42,545 nucleotides of DNA from Rickettsiales bacterium (GTDB taxonomy: Bacteria > Pseudomonadota > Alphaproteobacteria > Rickettsiales > SXRF01). The notes beneath the pieces are model-generated. The model worked only from the letters and a program-made list of their open reading frames with translations. It was not told where the DNA came from and ran no database searches. Positions within the stretch are counted from its first letter, which is position 1. Each line of letters begins with the position of its first letter. Shown one piece after another: positions 33,194-41,430 of the stretch. Both the position numbers and the translations under genes were made by a program. The DNA lies in the NCBI GenBank assembly GCA_005792635.1, contig SXRF01000081.1, positions 1-42,545 of the forward strand, given 5' to 3'.

Positions 33194-33493
33194 TTATTCG
33201 CCTTCTCCAAATTTATCATCAATTAATTGCTGCAACGCGTTTATTACTTCTTGTGCCTGTTCGCCCTCGGCGGTGATGTAGAGTTTCGATGTCGGGTCAG
33301 CACCCAGCATCAATAAATCGAGAATATCTCCGCCGTCGATAGCCTCGGAATCTGCTGCGTTAATATCGCCTTTTTTTACCACCGTAACCTTTGCTGAAAA
33401 AGCCGCAACTGTCTTCACAAATTTCGCCGCCGCCCTTGCGTGCAACCCTTTTTTATTGATGATTTGAGCGGTGGTTTCGGCGGTGGCAGTCAC
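33194..33493 (-). CDS. ptsH: Phosphocarrier protein HPr, with Asp at the regulatory serine site
   Basis: HPr passes phosphate from Enzyme I to EIIA proteins. The 99-residue product has the active-site histidine, His18, in GLHARAAAKF. The second conserved block reads DGGDILDLLMLGA, where other HPr proteins have a serine (Ser46, in contexts like TSIMGLMML): Asp56 takes its place here. Asp there mimics the phosphorylated state that HPr kinase would create. No hprK is visible in the cluster. It is 3 bp after EIIA and 4 bp before the epimerase on the minus strand. A slightly extended loop precedes the site. Confidence 0.92.
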   Translation of the reverse strand: MTATAETTAQIINKKGLHARAAAKFVKTVAAFSAKVTVVKKGDINAADSEAIDGGDILDLLMLGADPTSKLYITAEGEQAQEVINALQQLIDDKFGEGE

Positions 33494-33496
33494 GCT

Positions 33497-33904
33497 TCAA
33501 GAAACCTTTCCCGCGAGCATATTGCCCGCAACATTGATGTATTTTTTGGCGGCGTCCTGCGCTTGCATCACTGCTTCGAGCATCGGAACTTTGCCGCGCA
33601 CACTGGTGAGTTTTATCAGCATCGGCAGATTTACGCCAGCAATCACCTCCAGATTTGCCTCTTCCATAACTGAAATAGCAAGGTTAGACGGCGTGCCGCC
33701 AAACATATCGGTGAGGATGATAATTCCATCGTTGGTATTGACGGATTTTACCGCTTGCAAAATCCGCTGCCTTGCTTCGCCCGCATCGTCATCTGGCTCA
33801 ATGCCAACGGATGCAAACTGCGCCTGCTTGCCGACCACATGCTCAGTGACAGATACGAAGGCTTCCGCCAGCTTCCCGTGGGTAACGATTACAATCCCAA
33901 ACAT
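33497..33904 (-). CDS. PTS EIIA component, mannose family (regulatory)
   Basis: A 135-residue EIIA(Man)-type protein. His9 in MFGIVIVTHGKLAEAF is the phosphorylated residue. The conserved segment ILTDMFGGTPSNLAI follows, with GVNLPMLIKL near residue 93. No EIIB or EIIC gene is present, so it should act as a regulatory phosphate acceptor from HPr, as in other alphaproteobacteria. It is cytosolic, and translationally close to rapZ (23 bp) and ptsH (3 bp). Confidence 0.93.
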   Translation of the reverse strand: MFGIVIVTHGKLAEAFVSVTEHVVGKQAQFASVGIEPDDDAGEARQRILQAVKSVNTNDGIIILTDMFGGTPSNLAISVMEEANLEVIAGVNLPMLIKLTSVRGKVPMLEAVMQAQDAAKKYINVAGNMLAGKVS

Positions 33905-33927
33905 TTTTATTCCTTATAAACTTAAAT

Positions 33928-34794
33928 TTAATCCACCAAATCCCTGTGGCGCATGGTGACATTATAGCCAGCTTTATGCAGAAATCCACCAAGCTTTTGC
34001 ACTAAATAAACCGAGCGATGGCGACCGCCAGTGCAGCCGATAGCGATGGTTAGGTAGTTTTTGCCTTCCTCCAGATAGCGCGGCAGAAGCGGGGTAATCA
34101 GCGCGGTGAGGTTACCAAAAAAATCGGCAAAGCCAGCGTCGGTTTCAATATGTTCGCCAACCGCGCTGTCCATCCCCGATAATGGGCGAAGAGCATCGTC
34201 ATAATGCGGGTTTTTGAGGAAGCGCACATCAAACACCATATCCGCCTCTCGTGGTAAGCCGTTTTTGAACGAAAATGAGGTGAGAACCACGCTGAGCGAG
34301 CGTTCCTCGCGGGCGAAATGGGCGATAATGGCTTTGCGAAGTTCGGCGGCGGCGGTTTCGCTGGTGTCAATTACGAGGTCGGCAATCTCGCGCAAATGCC
34401 CAATTAGCTTGCGCTCATGATGGATGCCGTCAATGGCTGGGCGATCCAGAGCAAGCGGGTGGCGGCGGCGGGTTTCGCTGAAACGGCGGCGCAAACTCTC
34501 ATCATCCGCGTCAAGAAATAAGATCTTGAAGTCAATATTCGGGTTGTTTTTTAGCGTAGAAATCGCCTGCAAAAAATGCTGGGCGGAGAAATCGCGGCTG
34601 CGGATGTCCGTGCCAATAGCAAGGTTTGGGGCGAGGTTGTTTTTTACAGAATAATCTGAATTTACCACAGTGGGGATGAAGGAAAGTGGAAGATTGTCAA
34701 TGGCTTCAAACCCGCAGTCCTCCAGCGTTTTAAGCGCGACGCTTTTGCCAGCACCCGACATTCCCGTTACTAAAACTAGTTTGCGCCGTGTCAT
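33928..34794 (-). CDS. rapZ: RNase adapter RapZ (YvcJ family P-loop protein)
   Basis: In E. coli RapZ binds small RNAs and directs RNase E to GlmZ, controlling glucosamine-6-phosphate synthesis; in other bacteria the role is less clear. The 288-residue protein has Walker A GMSGAGKS near the N-terminus, RRRFSETRRRHPL in the middle, FKNGLPREADMVFDVRFLKNP, and the C-terminal signature AIGCTGGRHRSVYL. Gene order with EIIA and HPr is conserved in proteobacteria. In alphaproteobacteria hprK commonly stands upstream; here a 92-residue orphan does. Confidence 0.94.
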   Translation of the reverse strand: MTRRKLVLVTGMSGAGKSVALKTLEDCGFEAIDNLPLSFIPTVVNSDYSVKNNLAPNLAIGTDIRSRDFSAQHFLQAISTLKNNPNIDFKILFLDADDESLRRRFSETRRRHPLALDRPAIDGIHHERKLIGHLREIADLVIDTSETAAAELRKAIIAHFAREERSLSVVLTSFSFKNGLPREADMVFDVRFLKNPHYDDALRPLSGMDSAVGEHIETDAGFADFFGNLTALITPLLPRYLEEGKNYLTIAIGCTGGRHRSVYLVQKLGGFLHKAGYNVTMRHRDLVD

Positions 34795-34799
34795 TTTTT

Positions 34800-35078
34800 T
34801 TACGCTTTATCAGTTTTATCAGTCTTAAAGCCATATTTGGTGAGGATAGGCGCGGGAACGCTAACGCCAAAGCCACTGTCCAGTATTTCTCCATAATCGG
34901 CGAGGTTTAGATTGCCCTTGGCGATGATTTTAGAAAATATTATTTCTTTTGATGGTATTACGCGCACAATCCACCACGAATCCCGCCCGCTGACCGAGTC
35001 TTTCCCGAGTATTTTATACAGATATTTATCCTGATTACTCACTAATGACGAAAATTTTTTAGGTTCTTTTTCTTCCAT
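34800..35078 (-). CDS. Small hypothetical protein between ppx and rapZ
   Basis: I do not recognise this 92-residue protein. It is soluble-looking, with WWIVRVIPSKEIIF and GFGVSVPAPILTKYGFKTDK as the most distinctive stretches. It stands 33 bp after ppx and 5 bp before rapZ on the same strand, so it belongs to the operon and is very likely a real gene. It occupies the place where HPr kinase is often found, but shows no P-loop and is far too short to be that enzyme. Confidence 0.65.
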   Translation of the reverse strand: MEEKEPKKFSSLVSNQDKYLYKILGKDSVSGRDSWWIVRVIPSKEIIFSKIIAKGNLNLADYGEILDSGFGVSVPAPILTKYGFKTDKTDKA

Positions 35079-35111
35079 ATTTTTGTCCGTTTTTCATGCT
35101 AGCGTAGGTTT

Positions 35112-36599
35112 TTAGCGATAATTTCTATATGCCTCGTCCACACCGTCTATGCGTTTTTGAATTGCGTCCCCCATAGCGTCCGCCATATCGCCAACAAATT
35201 GCAGGGCAATATGTTCACTTTTAATAGCAATCGCGGTTCTTGGCAAGTTGCCAGTGATACTGCCCGATAGGTGGTATGCTAGGTTTGCCGCCGTTCCCAG
35301 CAGTTTTGCCCATTTCATGTCATTTTGTGTTATGAGTTTTAAGGCTGGAAAATCCGTCTTTAGCTTGAACTGATAGCGGTGATAAAGCGCAAGCGCAAGG
35401 GTGACGCGTTCGCGGTGGGTTATGCTGGTGAATGCCGAGAAAATAATGCGGTCAAACGCCCATTCAGCGCGATATTCAGGGTGGATATGCAGCGCAATAT
35501 CGGATAGCAAACAAAAGGCAAGACGCAGGCGTTTTTCGCGCTCATTCTCGCTGGAAAGCAATGGCTGCATCCACGCAAATAATTCGTTTGCATAGTCCGC
35601 ACTGCGCCCACCACGCGCCGCAAATTCATGGCAGGAAAACAGCAAACCATCCTGCTCGCGCTTGGCGGCGGAAAGCTTGCCATAAACATAGCCCTCGCGG
35701 ATACCGCTGGCGGAAAATACAACTCGCCGCGCTGCGCTGGAAATTAGAAGCTTCTCTAGCACCATCGCTGCGCCGATAAGGGTTGGGGCGCGTTTCGCCG
35801 CATCAGAATATTTCTCTAGTTTTTCGATGGGCATGGTTGAAATCGCCCGCAAAAAACTGATGAATTGTTTGGCTTCCACCGTGTATTCATGCAGGATTTG
35901 CAATGGATAGTTCGCATCCTTCATGTGCATTTTTGCCAGTGCGCGAAAGCTGCCGCCGATGGCGTAGATATTCTCGGCTTCCTCGTCGTAAATCCAGTCA
36001 ATTTCGGCAAATCTTTTGTCAATAAGTTTTCGCAGTTTGCCGCGGTCACCCTTGCTTTCATCCAGCATCCGCAGGCTGCCGAGGGGAAGGCTTGTGTGTT
36101 TTAGCGTTTCGTCGCCATGCACGCGCACTAGCTCCAAACTGCCGCCGCCAAGGTCAGCGGTGACGCCGCTTGGCTGATAAATCGCCGAGCAAACGGCGAA
36201 CGCGCCGAGCCGAGCTTCTTCCTCGCCAGAGATTATATCAACTTTTACATTATATTCCGCTTCCAGCCAGCTGGTGAATTCGCGACCGTCTTTTGCATCG
36301 CGGATGGCGGCGGTTGCCATCACATGCAGGGCGCAAATCTGCATATTCCGCCCCATGGCGACAAAGCGGCGCAGGGCAGTTTTCCCCATCTCCACACCCG
36401 CGGGGTTAAGCACACCGCTGACCGCGAGTCCTTTGCCCAGAGCGCAGAGAACTTTTTCGTTATATATTGGAACAGGCGAGCGTTTATGCGCGTCATACAC
36501 CACAAGGCGGATGGAGTTTGAGCCAATATCAATAATCCCCACCCGCCCGTCTGGCGCGGTGCGGGAGCTGATTTCTGGGATGGTTTTGGTGTTTGGCAT
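35112..36599 (-). CDS. ppx: Exopolyphosphatase / pppGpp phosphatase family (Ppx/GppA)
   Basis: This enzyme family removes terminal phosphate from polyphosphate or from pppGpp. The 495-residue protein has the actin-like ATPase fold: phosphate loop 1 in GIIDIGSNSIRLVVYD, catalytic Glu region ISGEEEARLGAFA, and phosphate loop 2 in VTADLGGGSLELV, then ASGIREGYVYG. A C-terminal HD-type helical region follows (SDIALHIHPEYRAEWAF). It is the first gene of the series leading to ptsH. Polyphosphate kinase is encoded at 17430-19562, so both sides of polyphosphate turnover are in the window. Which substrate is preferred cannot be told. Confidence 0.9.
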   Translation of the reverse strand: MPNTKTIPEISSRTAPDGRVGIIDIGSNSIRLVVYDAHKRSPVPIYNEKVLCALGKGLAVSGVLNPAGVEMGKTALRRFVAMGRNMQICALHVMATAAIRDAKDGREFTSWLEAEYNVKVDIISGEEEARLGAFAVCSAIYQPSGVTADLGGGSLELVRVHGDETLKHTSLPLGSLRMLDESKGDRGKLRKLIDKRFAEIDWIYDEEAENIYAIGGSFRALAKMHMKDANYPLQILHEYTVEAKQFISFLRAISTMPIEKLEKYSDAAKRAPTLIGAAMVLEKLLISSAARRVVFSASGIREGYVYGKLSAAKREQDGLLFSCHEFAARGGRSADYANELFAWMQPLLSSENEREKRLRLAFCLLSDIALHIHPEYRAEWAFDRIIFSAFTSITHRERVTLALALYHRYQFKLKTDFPALKLITQNDMKWAKLLGTAANLAYHLSGSITGNLPRTAIAIKSEHIALQFVGDMADAMGDAIQKRIDGVDEAYRNYR

Positions 36600-36623
36600 A
36601 TCTACGGTTATGGCAGATTTTTG

Positions 36624-36664
36624 TGAATAAAAAAAGCCCCAAATGTTTCCAAATGGGGCTTTTT
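36624..36664 (-). terminator. Intrinsic terminator downstream of the phasin gene
   Basis: The stem AAAAAGCCCC/GGGGCTTTTT (36631-36664) is followed on the minus strand by a run of T (from 36630 downward). It lies 20 bp after the phasin stop. Because the arms start with A-runs it could work in both directions, but the phasin is the only gene that points at it. Confidence 0.85.
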
Positions 36665-36683
36665 CATTATTTAGCGTGCAAAA

Positions 36684-37103
36684 TTACGCAGCTTTTTTCT
36701 TTGCAGTGGTAGCAGCAGAAGAAGCTTTGCTGATTTCTTCCATGCTTTCAGCGGTGCGGCGGTTAAGCACATCAAACGCTTCAAAGCTAGATTTGGTAAC
36801 CAGTTCGCTAACTTCACGAAGGTTGGTTAGAGTGTTTTCAAAAAACGCTTTCATCAAATCAGCTTGTTTGCTGATTGCGGTTTCAGGTGTGCCGCTGGTC
36901 ATCAGGTCTTTAGAGACTTTCAGCGCGTTATCAATGTTAGCGCGAGCAACTTCCGCTTGACGGCGAGAGATGGTTTGTGCGCTTTCAACAACAACTTGAG
37001 TTGCAGCGTTAGCAGCTTCCATGTTGCGACGGCTGGTTGAAAATAGTTGGTTAAAGTCCAAGGTATTTTTGAACATATCGGCGAATGCTTGATTGTATGA
37101 CAT
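36684..37103 (-). CDS. Phasin family protein
   Basis: Phasins coat polyhydroxyalkanoate granules. The 139-residue, fully helical protein (MSYNQAFADMFKNTLDF, NMEAANAATQVVVESAQTIS, LKVSKDLMTSGTPETAISKQ) fits the alphaproteobacterial phasin family in length and amphipathic pattern. Its tail is rich in Lys and Ala (TTAKKKAA). GGAGA precedes ATG 37103. The gene has its own promoter (37157-37185) and terminator, which suits a highly expressed granule protein. No PHA synthase lies in the window, so PHA storage itself is inferred. Confidence 0.85.
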   Translation of the reverse strand: MSYNQAFADMFKNTLDFNQLFSTSRRNMEAANAATQVVVESAQTISRRQAEVARANIDNALKVSKDLMTSGTPETAISKQADLMKAFFENTLTNLREVSELVTKSSFEAFDVLNRRTAESMEEISKASSAATTAKKKAA

Positions 37104-37156
37104 AATGGTTTCTCCAAAGTTGGTTTATAAAATAATAGTCTCAAAATCACGGTTGC

Positions 37157-37204
37157 ACGATAGCAATAAAAATTCACCATGTCAAGCAAAAAAGTTGCAT
37201 TGCA
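37157..37204 (-). promoter_or_regulatory. Phasin promoter with upstream TGCA-rich dyad
   Basis: Read on the minus strand, TTGACA (37185-37180) and TATCGT (37162-37157) are spaced 17 bp. A small dyad TGCAATGCA lies 10 bp upstream of the -35 (37204-37196). PhaR-type repressors of phasin genes bind TGC-rich sites, so this is a candidate operator; that is inference only. Confidence 0.5.
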
Positions 37205-37208
37205 CAAA

Positions 37209-37964
37209 TTATTGATTAGCAAGAATTTCTGCCCGTTTTACCGCGGCGGTGACGGCATTTTCCAATAATTTTTTTAGAGCATTTTCCCCCATTAAAACGG
37301 CAAGAGCAGCTTCCGTTGTGCCGCCTTTGCTGGTGACATTTTCGCGGAGTTTTTGCAAGCTCTCACCGCTTTTTTCGGCGAGGTGAATGCTGCCATGCAG
37401 CGTAGCGACGGCGAGCGTTTTTGCCGTGTCTGCGTCAAGCCCAGATTTCACTCCCGCCTCTGCCAGTGCTTCCAAAAATAAGAACACATAAGCTGTTCCG
37501 CTGCCTGAAACTGCGGTGACGGCGTTCATGTCTTTTTCATCCACCCACAGGCTTGAACCAATTGCATTCATCAGCGCGGTCGCCGTTTCCTTTTCGCCGT
37601 CTGAAACATTGCTGCTCGCGCATAGCGCGGTCATCGCTTTGCCAACAAGGGCAGGGGTGTTGGGCATGGTGCGAATAACTCTGGCGTCCGCGCCAAGATG
37701 TTCGGCAAAAAAGGCGATGCTTTTGCCCGCAGCGATGGAAATATATAGCGGTTTCGCGCCAAACCGCGCTTTGTAAATCGGCAGAATTTCCGCAAGATTT
37801 TGCGGCTTTACGGCAAAAACCACGATGTCAGGAGTGGTTTCTGGCAGCGCGTCTTTTGAGCGCACCACCAAAAATTCGGAAATACCCGCAGGCATTTTTT
37901 CGCGCCAGCGTGTGAGCATAGCACTGCCCATATTACCGCAGCCGACAAGGAGGAGAGAGGACAT
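37209..37964 (-). CDS. proC: Pyrroline-5-carboxylate reductase
   Basis: ProC makes proline from pyrroline-5-carboxylate using NAD(P)H. The 251-residue protein has the N-terminal Rossmann motif (LLVGCGNMGSAML) and VFAVKPQNL. Then follow SIAAGKSIAFF, RTMPNTPALVGKAMTALC, and the family signature in the dimer domain, VSGSGTAYVFLFLEALAEAG with ENVTSKGGTTEAAL. It is slightly shorter than the E. coli enzyme (269 residues). Upstream and downstream genes are separated by more than 100 bp, so it is probably transcribed alone. Confidence 0.96.
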   Translation of the reverse strand: MSSLLLVGCGNMGSAMLTRWREKMPAGISEFLVVRSKDALPETTPDIVVFAVKPQNLAEILPIYKARFGAKPLYISIAAGKSIAFFAEHLGADARVIRTMPNTPALVGKAMTALCASSNVSDGEKETATALMNAIGSSLWVDEKDMNAVTAVSGSGTAYVFLFLEALAEAGVKSGLDADTAKTLAVATLHGSIHLAEKSGESLQKLRENVTSKGGTTEAALAVLMGENALKKLLENAVTAAVKRAEILANQ

Positions 37965-38119
37965 ATTATTTATATTCTAGCGGTTGGAGGTGTTTTTATT
38001 TGGCTATCATCTATTTTAACGAAAGTCAGTTATTAAATGCAAAATTTCTTTGCTTTTTTGCATAATATCGTTAAAACCCTAACAATACTTAAATAACAGG
38101 GCGGGAAATAGGAACTCTA

Positions 38120-39421
38120 ATGGATAAAATTCGGATTATTGGCGGTGTGCCGCTTCGTGGACAAATTCCTATTTCGGGCGCGAAGAATGCTGCTTTGCCG
38201 CTGATGGCGGCGAGCTTGCTGACCTCAGAAAAGCTCGCGCTTTCCAATGTGCCGTACCTCGCGGATATTGTGACCATGGCGAATTTGCTGGCGCAACACG
38301 GCGTGGAAATTTCCTTCGCCGCGCCGAATGCTAGCGACAAAACCATGACGCTTTGCGCGAGTAATATCAACAACTTAACCGCGCCGTATGAGATGGTTCG
38401 CACGATGCGGGCTTCGGTGTGGGTGCTTGGGCCATTGCTCGCCCGTTTTGGCGCGGCGAAGGTGTCGCTTCCGGGGGGCTGTGCCATTGGTGCGCGGCCT
38501 ATTGATTTGCATCTGAAGGCACTGGAGCAAATGGGCGCGAATATTGAGCTGGCGGAGGGTTATATACACGCGAGTGTTGGCGGTAAGCTGCATGGCGCGG
38601 ATATTATGTTTGAGAAAGTTTCGGTTGGCGCAACGGCGAATGTGTTGATGGCGGCGAGCTTGGCGGAAGGCGTGACCACTATTCGCAATGCGGCGCGTGA
38701 GCCAGAAGTCTGTGACCTTGCTCATTGCCTGCAAAAAATGGGCGCGAAAATTGATGGCATTGGTACGGATACGATTACCATAACAGGCGTTGAAGCCTTG
38801 CATGGCTGCGAATATTCGGTGATACCTGACCGTATTGAGGCTGGTTCATTTGCGGCGGCGGCGGCGATTACGGGCGGGGATGTGGAGCTGGTCGGCGCGC
38901 GCATGGAACACATGCAATCTGTATTGGAAAAATTCGCAGAAGCTGGTGTGGAAGTGCAAGAAACCGAGCGCGGAATTCGCATAATCGCGGGCGATAGCCT
39001 AAGCGGGATTGACATTATAACCCAACCATTTCCGGGATTTCCGACTGATATGCAGGCGCAGATGATGGCGATGCTGACGCTGGCGGACGGTGCGTCGATG
39101 ATAACCGAGACGATTTTTGAAAACCGCTATATGCATGTGCCAGAATTGATGCGGATGGGGGCGCGGGTGGTGATTCACGGTTCAAGCGCGATGATTCGCC
39201 CAGCGGACGCGCTGACTGGCGCGGAGGTGATGGCAACTGACCTGCGGGCTTCACTGTCGCTGGTGATTGCCGCGCTCGCCGCCAAGGGCGAAACCATCAT
39301 CCACCGCGTGTATCATCTGGATAGGGGCTATGAACGCTTGGAAGAAAAACTAGCGGCTTGCGGCGCGAAGATTGAGCGCATCAGCAGCAAAAAACCAGAG
39401 TTTTCCTTTGCGGCTGCGTAG
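38120..39421 (+). CDS. murA: UDP-N-acetylglucosamine 1-carboxyvinyltransferase
   Basis: MurA carries out the first committed step of peptidoglycan synthesis, adding enolpyruvate to UDP-GlcNAc. The 433-residue protein has Lys22 in SGAKNAALP, the catalytic cysteine Cys121 in [15 protein letters not shown] (the residue attacked by fosfomycin; the Cys is present, so it should be sensitive unless other factors act), and [11 protein letters not shown] with [10 protein letters not shown]. The HD-domain gene starts 3 bp after its stop, so the two are probably co-transcribed. Confidence 0.97.
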   Translation: MDKIRIIGGVPLRGQIPISGAKNAALPLMAASLLTSEKLALSNVPYLADIVTMANLLAQHGVEISFAAPNASDKTMTLCASNINNLTAPYEMVRTMRASVWVLGPLLARFGAAKVSLPGGCAIGARPIDLHLKALEQMGANIELAEGYIHASVGGKLHGADIMFEKVSVGATANVLMAASLAEGVTTIRNAAREPEVCDLAHCLQKMGAKIDGIGTDTITITGVEALHGCEYSVIPDRIEAGSFAAAAAITGGDVELVGARMEHMQSVLEKFAEAGVEVQETERGIRIIAGDSLSGIDIITQPFPGFPTDMQAQMMAMLTLADGASMITETIFENRYMHVPELMRMGARVVIHGSSAMIRPADALTGAEVMATDLRASLSLVIAALAAKGETIIHRVYHLDRGYERLEEKLAACGAKIERISSKKPEFSFAAA

Positions 39422-39424
39422 TAT

Positions 39425-40420
39425 ATGTGGAGAGAACTGGTTGAGCAGCCCAAAGTTGCTGTGGTGGACACTTCAAGCATATCTAAAAATTATCCAGAAT
39501 ATGTAAAAAATATCTTACGCGAAGACATTCTCCAGCGCAAACCAAGCGATAATGTCCGTATTGCCTATGAACTTGCCAATGAAATTCATAAAGGTGAAGA
39601 GCGTAAAGGTACGGAAAAGCTGGACTATATAACTCATCCTTTGCGCGTTTATGACTTGGTGGATAGAAGTATTCGTAAGGATGGAGTATGGAGCGACCCA
39701 ATGAGATGCGCCGCACTTTTACACGACTGTATAGAAAGTGCGGGGAAGAAATTTGATGATGCGAAGGAAAAACAAGCTGCTGAAGCGCGGATGTTGCAGG
39801 AGATAAAAGAAGCTTTTCCTAAAAATGACTTTGGGGAAAAAGTTGCAGGATTGGTAAAGGAATTGACCAATCCTATTGAATATCAAAATGAAAATGGTGA
39901 AAAAATATCAAAAGAGGAGTGGCAGGTTAGGCATGTGCAGAAAATATCTCTGCCTGCCAGAGTGGTGAAAATATGCGACCAAACCGCCAATTTAATCAGC
40001 GATATTGAAGAAGGTCCAGATTGGGATTACCAAAAGCTTATGAATTATAGAGCCAAGACTAGCAAGGTGGTAGAAGCCGCGCAGGAGAACATAGTTGACG
40101 ATGATAGAAATAGGCATTTTTCCTTAATTCATGCAACACGGACATATGGCATGGTGGCGGCTTATTCTCAAAGTGTATTGGATGAGTTGAAAAAACTAGA
40201 GGATATAAGAAAATTCACAGATATAAAAGAAGGAGCAAATAGACCATTCGCAATTACGAATGTTCATGCCATAGACCTTTTGGCAACCAAAGAAGCTGAA
40301 CAGCAGACCAGCGCACTGAAAGCTTTGAAAGAAGAAGCCGCAAAAGCTTTTGAGAGAATTATTAAGATGACAACCAGATTCAAAGGTCGCAGTGAAGGGC
40401 AGGAAAGGGAAATATGGTAG
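39425..40420 (+). CDS. HD-domain protein resembling the RelA/SpoT alarmone hydrolase domain
   Basis: A 331-residue soluble protein. Its first 200 residues read like the (p)ppGpp hydrolase domain of RelA/SpoT: HKGEERKGTEKLDYITHPLR (His71), AALLHDCIES (His100, Asp101), VAGLVKELTNP and VKICDQTANL (Asp185). These are the metal ligands of that family. No synthetase or regulatory TGS/ACT domain follows; the last 130 residues are helical, charged and unrecognised. It could be a stand-alone alarmone hydrolase, or act on another nucleotide. It starts 3 bp after murA, without a strong ribosome site. Its stop TAG is the first triplet of a family 3 repeat. Confidence 0.75.
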   Translation: MWRELVEQPKVAVVDTSSISKNYPEYVKNILREDILQRKPSDNVRIAYELANEIHKGEERKGTEKLDYITHPLRVYDLVDRSIRKDGVWSDPMRCAALLHDCIESAGKKFDDAKEKQAAEARMLQEIKEAFPKNDFGEKVAGLVKELTNPIEYQNENGEKISKEEWQVRHVQKISLPARVVKICDQTANLISDIEEGPDWDYQKLMNYRAKTSKVVEAAQENIVDDDRNRHFSLIHATRTYGMVAAYSQSVLDELKKLEDIRKFTDIKEGANRPFAITNVHAIDLLATKEAEQQTSALKALKEEAAKAFERIIKMTTRFKGRSEGQEREIW

Positions 40421-40566
40421 GTTCTGCCCATAAACTCTGCTATAGCTTGCTGCAAATGGCGGTTTCCTGCGCTTCCGTTGCTCATGTACTTAGTGTACAC
40501 TCCGCTACGGTTCTCGGAAAACCACCATTTTCGCTTGCGCCATAGCGAATTTCTGGGCAGAACCTA
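40418..40566. repeat. Family 3 long hairpin element
   Basis: This 149-bp element has terminal arms TAGGTTCTGCCCA and TGGGCAGAACCTA (13 bp, the second with a preceding C). The next arms are CTATAGC and GCCATAG; the variable stem TGGCGGTTTCC pairs with GGAAAACCACCA; the apex is TGTAC-TTAGT-GTACA at 40485-40499. The HD gene stop lies in its left end. The same right end occurs alone at 22607-22625. Confidence 0.85.
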
Positions 40567-40624
40567 GCAATCCATCATCAACAAATAATTTCCCATTTTG
40601 GTTATTTTGTGCAACACTAATTCC

Positions 40625-41200
40625 ATGAAGCTTAACAAGAAAGATATTCCCAACTACCTTACTTATTTCCGCATTGCGGTGATACCCGCTTTGTTGCTGG
40701 TATTTTTTTTGCCGACGGATTATCTTGGTAATTCAAGTTTTTACCTATCGGCTGGTCTTTTCGCGCTGGCGGGGATTACTGACTATCTGGATGGCTATGC
40801 GGCGCGGATATGGCAGGCACAGTCAAATATTGGGCGGTTTTTAGACCCAATTGCTGATAAGCTATTAGTGGCGACGGCTCTCATCTTGCTGGTGGCGACC
40901 AAACGGGCGGATTTGCTGCCTGCAATTGCTATCGTTTGCCGCGAGATTTTAGTTTCGGGGCTGCGCGAATATCTGGCGGAAATCCGCATTGGCGTTCCTG
41001 TTTCCAAACTGGCAAAGTTCAAGACTGCGGCGCAGATGCTGGCGATTTTTCTGTTGCTGCTTGGCGCGGGTGCGCCTGATTGGCTGCATGCGGAAATATT
41101 AGGGCAAATCCTCCTGTGGCTCGCTGCTATCCTCACCATTTTTACAGGCTATGCTTACCTAAAAACTGGTATGAAACACATGGTAGACACTATTAGCTAA
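40625..41200 (+). CDS. pgsA: CDP-diacylglycerol-glycerol-3-phosphate 3-phosphatidyltransferase
   Basis: PgsA makes phosphatidylglycerol phosphate in the inner membrane, the first step to phosphatidylglycerol and cardiolipin. The 191-residue protein opens with NYLTYFRIAVIPALL, and carries the full CDP-alcohol phosphotransferase motif DGYAARIWQAQSNIGRFLD followed by PIADK, with four or more membrane helices. ATG 40625 is the first ATG before the conserved start; TTG 40598 would add nine residues and lacks a ribosome site. The last codons (DTIS and stop) lie within the left arm of a family 3 repeat, so the natural C-terminus may have been altered. Confidence 0.95.
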   Translation: MKLNKKDIPNYLTYFRIAVIPALLLVFFLPTDYLGNSSFYLSAGLFALAGITDYLDGYAARIWQAQSNIGRFLDPIADKLLVATALILLVATKRADLLPAIAIVCREILVSGLREYLAEIRIGVPVSKLAKFKTAAQMLAIFLLLLGAGAPDWLHAEILGQILLWLAAILTIFTGYAYLKTGMKHMVDTIS

Positions 41201-41330
41201 TTCTACTAACCCGTGCTGCAAATGCTGATTTTTTGCGCTTCCGCTACTCATGTACTTAGTGTACACTCCGTTGCGGTTCTCGAAAATCCCCATTTTCGCT
41301 ATGGTTTAGCGAATTATCTAACAGTGTCTA
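41184..41330. repeat. Family 3 long hairpin element overlapping the pgsA 3' end
   Basis: This 147-bp element has terminal arms starting TAGACACT-A-TTAG and ending CTAA-C-AGTGTCTA; then GCTAATTCTACTAA pairs with TTTAGCGAATTATC. The variable stem TGCTGATTTTTT faces CGAAAATCCCCA with imperfect pairing; the apex TGTAC-TTAGT-GTACA is at 41251-41265. The left arm covers the last five codons and the stop of pgsA. Confidence 0.8.
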
Positions 41331-41430
41331 GCTAATTGGTGCTGACTGTCACAAAAGCTTAATATTTTATTAATGTTATTTTTGTCCATATATGCTACAC
41401 TTGCCATATTGAGCTTATATGGAGGTTGAT

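Noticed and set aside
34800-35078. The small gene upstream of rapZ as a broken HPr kinase
   Set aside because: No P-loop or HprK signature can be read in its 92 residues, and its frame is intact.
39425-40420. Full RelA/SpoT synthetase-hydrolase
   Set aside because: Only the hydrolase-like HD part is present; no synthetase, TGS or ACT domain in 331 residues.
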